DNA of 7,766 nucleotides, taken from JBNARI01 sp049718765. Its GTDB lineage: Bacteria > Bacillota > Sulfobacillia > DUMF01. The translations under genes and the position numbers were made by a program. The notes below the pieces were generated by a model, which searched no databases, was not told the DNA's origin, and saw nothing but the letters and a program-made list of their open reading frames with translations. The DNA is taken from contig JBNARI010000048.1 of assembly GCA_049718765.1 (NCBI GenBank), positions 1 through 7,766 on the forward strand, given 5' to 3'. Shown here piece by piece: positions 5,913 through 7,766 of the stretch; positions within the stretch are counted from its first letter, which is position 1; every line of letters begins with the position of its first letter.

Positions 5913-6731
5913 TCACTTGCTTTGGAGAGCATTGCTAACAGCCTCGATGATGCCTTTTGAGGTGAAGGTAGCTCCTGAAACTGTGTCCACGTCCAGGGAT
6001 TGCTTTGTAACAATCTGTTTCGGGATACTGTTAATTGCCGGGTCAGATATACCAGGAGTCTCGTTATGCTGCAGCACCTTGACTTCACGTATCTTACCGC
6101 CGCTAACTGTTACGCTCACCTTGATTGTACCATTCATGCCCTGCGCCTCGCCCTGATACGTCCCGTCTGGCACCTTGCTTATGTCTACGGGCGGCTTCTG
6201 TTCCCCTACTCCTAGTACCTTCTGCAGCTCTTCCAGAGCGTTCTTTACCGCCGAGGTAAAAGCCTTGGAGGAAATCGTAGCTCCAGACAGGGCGTCGATA
6301 TCCTTACCAACGGTCAGAGGGTCGCTTGCCGTTTTGCCGAGAAATTGTTTTTGGAATGCTGGTGTTTCAATCCTTGCACCAAGTCCTGGCGTCTCGCTGT
6401 GGCTGAGTACCTTTACCCCAATGAGCTTCCCAGTAGAATCCACGCCCACTGTGAGCACGATTGGTTGGGACCCGTAGCCCCTTGCCTCAGCCACCGCAGC
6501 AGCTCCTACAACCTTCCCGTCTTTCAAAGCCTTGTAGAACGCCTTGTTGTCCAACTCCACCTTTTCAAACTGCTGCGCTTCTGGAACCACCGCCCTGAGC
6601 GAGGCGTTGAACTCCTCCACTGCCCGACGGTCGATGACGGGTTTCGTCACCGAGTATACCCATGCTAGGCTTCCCGCAGCTATTCCACATATGAGTGCAA
6701 GCGTAACTGCAAGCCTGAAGATGTCTTTCAC
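5913..6731 (-). CDS. RnfG-like membrane protein with two FMN-binding domains
   Basis: A 272-residue protein. Residues 6-27 form one membrane helix (FRLAVTLALICGIAAGSLAWVY), followed by the RnfG/NqrC-type TKPVIDRRAVEEFNASL; the rest should face outside. Domain 1 (about 75-168) has GYGSQPIVLTVGVDSTGK, HSETPGLGARIETPAFQKQF and the flavinylation motif LSGATISS with acceptor T152. Domain 2 (about 188-270) is a second FMN_bind unit with HNETPGISDPAINSIPKQIV and VSGATFTS with acceptor T255. In RnfG and NqrC the equivalent Thr carries covalently bound FMN attached by ApbE. RnfG is usually shorter with one domain and sits in an rnfCDGEAB cluster; here no other rnf gene is nearby. It may be a multi-flavin carrier for extracytoplasmic electron transfer. 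GTG at 6731 is chosen (GGGGGAG 5 nt upstream, RnfG-like MKDIFRLA start); TTG at 6767 would add 12 residues with a too-close Shine-Dalgarno. Confidence 0.85.
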   Translation of the reverse strand: MKDIFRLAVTLALICGIAAGSLAWVYSVTKPVIDRRAVEEFNASLRAVVPEAQQFEKVELDNKAFYKALKDGKVVGAAAVAEARGYGSQPIVLTVGVDSTGKLIGVKVLSHSETPGLGARIETPAFQKQFLGKTASDPLTVGKDIDALSGATISSKAFTSAVKNALEELQKVLGVGEQKPPVDISKVPDGTYQGEAQGMNGTIKVSVTVSGGKIREVKVLQHNETPGISDPAINSIPKQIVTKQSLDVDTVSGATFTSKGIIEAVSNALQSK

Positions 6732-6777
6732 TGCTACTCCCCCATTTCCCAGACACGGGTGGTTCAAAGCCCTCCTT

Positions 6778-6786
6778 ATTATAACA
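6778..6786 (-). promoter_or_regulatory. Extended -10 promoter for the FMN protein - two-component operon
   Basis: The minus strand reads TGTTATAAT, a perfect TATAAT with the TG of an extended -10. Transcription starting about 7 nt downstream would leave a leader of about 40 nt before GTG at 6731. No good -35 lies 17 nt upstream, as expected for extended -10 promoters. It probably drives the FMN protein, response regulator and kinase together. Confidence 0.55.
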
Positions 6787-6837
6787 CCCCCAGAACTTAC
6801 GCGCCCGGGCTGAGGCTACACTTCGCATCCCTCGCCC

Positions 6838-7262
6838 TTACCGGGATGCCCAATCCGCTGGATAGGTAACATCATAAAATAACAGTGCCCTGTCAGGTGT
6901 GCTAAACTTGATGCTTGTTCCCTTCGGTATATAAACGACATCTCCCTTAAAGCCCCTTAAGTTTTGTCGCCAACGATCATGTCCACGGTGCCTTCTAACG
7001 CGAAGTCAAGCGTCCAATCGAAGGTACAATTGCGCAACTCCATGACCCCCGCAGCCATGGAACACCCGTGAGCAGAGCCAACTTAGTTTGCAAGTCTAGC
7101 GTCAACTCCAGGCACTTGATCAAAAGCCTTCAGTCCCACCTCCGTTCCCTTAATCGGTATTACTCCTGGGCTTCCAACACACGGCTGGTTCTGATCCTGG
7201 CGCTGGGAAAGTACGCTCTGCACCGCACTCCGCACTACAACCTCAAGTTGTTCCCTATTCAT
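6838..7262 (-). pseudogene. Broken EutQ-like cupin gene
   Basis: A decayed gene of the EutQ-type cupin family, small beta-barrel proteins best known from ethanolamine utilisation. The start is ATG at 7262 with GAGGTGG 9 nt upstream, giving MNREQLEVVVRSAVQSVLSQ. An in-frame TAA interrupts at 7085-7083. The same frame then resumes with CSMAAGVMELRNCTFDWTLD, the family's barrel entry. Then FALEGTVDMIVGDK follows where relatives have a longer DEIDYVIEG-type stretch, suggesting an in-frame loss of about five codons. At about 6957-6966 the frame shifts by one base, and LRGFKGDVVYIPKGTSIKF then FSTPDRALLFYDVTYPADW run to TAA at 6840. All three pieces are collinear with the family, so this is one gene with at least two inactivating lesions. 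It cannot make a full protein unless recoded. Naming is from remembered family motifs. Confidence 0.72.
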
Positions 7263-7282
7263 GACAAGAAGCCACCTCTTAT

Positions 7283-7296
7283 GAAGTGGCCACTTC
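7283..7296. promoter_or_regulatory. 14-bp perfect palindrome upstream of the cupin pseudogene
   Basis: GAAGTGGCCACTTC is its own reverse complement. It lies 20 nt upstream of the cupin start codon and just upstream of its ribosome binding site, where a repressor operator would sit. It could be a relic operator. Confidence 0.45.
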
Positions 7297-7305
7297 CTCG
7301 TAGCT

Positions 7306-7327
7306 ATCACCACATCAGCGTGGTGAT
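7306..7327. promoter_or_regulatory. 8-bp inverted repeat upstream of the cupin pseudogene
   Basis: ATCACCAC (7306-7313) and GTGGTGAT (7320-7327) are perfect reverse complements with a 6-nt loop. It is 9 nt from the adjacent palindrome. Neither strand has a T-run after it, so an operator or leader hairpin is more likely than a terminator. Confidence 0.45.
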
Positions 7328-7440
7328 TATTGGGACCGCGTTTTCCTGCAACAAACAAGTGGTAAACTAGACAACTCCAGCAGACGCCCTGTCTGAAGCA
7401 CTCGCCCGATGCCAGGGCTTGCACGCCTCTTCAAAATGGC
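7328..7440. other. Non-coding remnant between the cupin leader and the IS607 fossil
   Basis: I see no gene, RNA or clear transposon end here. One plus-strand frame is open from 7366 into the tnpA remnant, but its residues before about 7440 are not recognisable. The left boundary of the transposon cannot be placed. Confidence 0.4.
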
Positions 7441-7650
7441 CCGCGAGTTGCCGAGTTCAAAGATCGTCTGGCCAGGTTCGGGTTCACCTACATCGAGCGC
7501 TATCTCAACGCCTATCTCAACGCCTTCGACGTGAAAACAGAAGTGGTGAACGGGGAAGAGCCGGTGCAGGATACGTTTTCAATACTTACACTGTTTTCCG
7601 CCAAGCTGTACGGGCCCCGGGCGCGGCAAAAGGTGAGTAAACCCGTTGAC
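7441..7650 (+). pseudogene. tnpA remnant: C-terminal part of an IS607-type serine recombinase
   Basis: The reading frame gives VAEFKDRLARFGFTYIERYL, then FDVKTEVVNGEEP and FSAKLYG. These match the middle and C-terminal part of IS607 TnpA catalytic domains (KDRLxRFGF, then NGEEP, then SFSARLYG). Only about 60 residues remain of a protein usually near 200. A 12-bp tandem duplication repeats the codons for YLNA. The stretch between NGEEP and FSAKLYG looks shorter than usual, suggesting an internal in-frame deletion. No stop separates it from the tnpB-like sequence. It cannot be active. Confidence 0.65.
7501..7524 (+). repeat. 12-bp perfect tandem duplication (2 copies)
   Basis: TATCTCAACGCC at 7501-7512 is repeated at 7513-7524. 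It duplicates four codons (YLNA) in the tnpA remnant and keeps the frame. The pattern is typical of replication slippage. Confidence 0.9.
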
Positions 7651-7766
7651 ATGGTAACTGTGCCCCGCAGAATATACCCGGACAAGACGGCAGAGGATAG
7701 ACTGGTTTCCTTCATGCGCCGTTTCCAGGCGGCCAAGCGCCCCATCGGCCCTTGTGGTAGCCCGCC
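7651..7766 (+). CDS. Probable tnpB N-terminus (partial, cut by right edge)
   Basis: ATG at 7651 begins MVTVPRRIYPDKTAEDRLVS, then FMRRFQAAKR, resembling the start of IS605/IS607-type TnpB proteins, the RNA-guided nucleases related to Cas12. It stays open to the edge. The frame is continuous with the tnpA remnant. A Shine-Dalgarno-like AAAGGTGA lies farther upstream than usual, and GTG at 7633 is an alternative start. The last residues (PIGPCGSP) are unlike the family, so this may also be decayed. Confidence 0.4.
   Translation, partial: MVTVPRRIYPDKTAEDRLVSFMRRFQAAKRPIGPCGSP

Larger units (their letters stand above)
7441..7766 (+). mobile_element. Degraded IS607-family transposon (runs off right edge)
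   Basis: A tnpA serine-recombinase fragment is followed in the same frame by a probable tnpB N-terminus, the gene order of IS607 elements. The N-terminal part of tnpA, including the expected MerR-like DNA-binding domain and the catalytic Ser region, is missing. The left end is eroded and the right end lies outside the window. Confidence 0.6.

Noticed and set aside
5650..6156. 168-codon plus-strand open frame
   Set aside because: It lies across the response regulator and FMN-protein genes on the other strand and shows no domain.
7083..7424. Intact 113-residue minus-strand protein
   Set aside because: Only the part from ATG at 7262 resembles a protein family (EutQ-like N-terminus). It stops inside the cupin gene, so it is better read as part of a pseudogene.
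7419..7640. 73-codon plus-strand frame and the opposing 77-codon minus frame at 7512-7745
   Set aside because: The recognisable IS607 TnpA residues are in a different plus frame, so both are shadows.

Overview
The window looks like chromosome from a moderately GC-rich clostridial Firmicute, perhaps a Peptococcales/Thermoanaerobacterales-type anaerobe. This rests on strong GGAGG-type ribosome binding sites, frequent GTG starts, a YoaR-like VanW/G5 cell-wall protein, an RnfG-type flavin protein, a EutQ-like cupin remnant and an IS607-type transposon fossil. The placement is inference from gene families, not from a marker gene.

Left part, plus strand (1-1554): an open frame with no start in the window runs off the left edge (2-184, product unknown). 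It is followed by a small PPC/DUF296-domain protein (304-720) and a class I SAM-dependent methyltransferase (763-1554). The methyltransferase has no Shine-Dalgarno, but a promoter-like sequence lies immediately upstream.

Centre, minus strand (1657-6731): five genes converge on the methyltransferase. In transcription order they are an RnfG-like membrane protein with two FMN-binding domains, a NarL/LuxR-type response regulator, a soluble GAF-PAS histidine kinase, an ECF-type sigma factor and a membrane-anchored VanW/G5 protein. The first three are tightly packed (6-nt gap, then 20-nt overlap) behind an extended -10 promoter. An 86-nt gap with three phased GTAAGC/GCTTAC half-sites separates the kinase from the sigma factor. 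The sigma factor and VanW genes overlap by 1 nt. The layout suggests two adjacent signalling modules: a cytoplasmic two-component system tied to an extracytoplasmic flavoprotein, and an ECF sigma factor tied to a cell-wall protein. Whether they work together is not shown by the sequence.

Right part (6732-7766) is a decay zone with no intact gene. It holds a broken EutQ-like cupin gene on the minus strand (6838-7262: internal stop, probable small deletion, frameshift). Its leader contains two clean inverted repeats. Next to it, on the plus strand, is a fossil of an IS607-family element: a tnpA serine-recombinase remnant with a 12-bp tandem duplication, running in frame into what looks like the start of a tnpB.

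The most interesting items are the orphan double-FMN protein in a two-component operon, the ECF-VanW pair without a recognisable anti-sigma factor, the triple half-site array between the two modules, and the two pseudogenes, which are easy to miss in a standard gene call.
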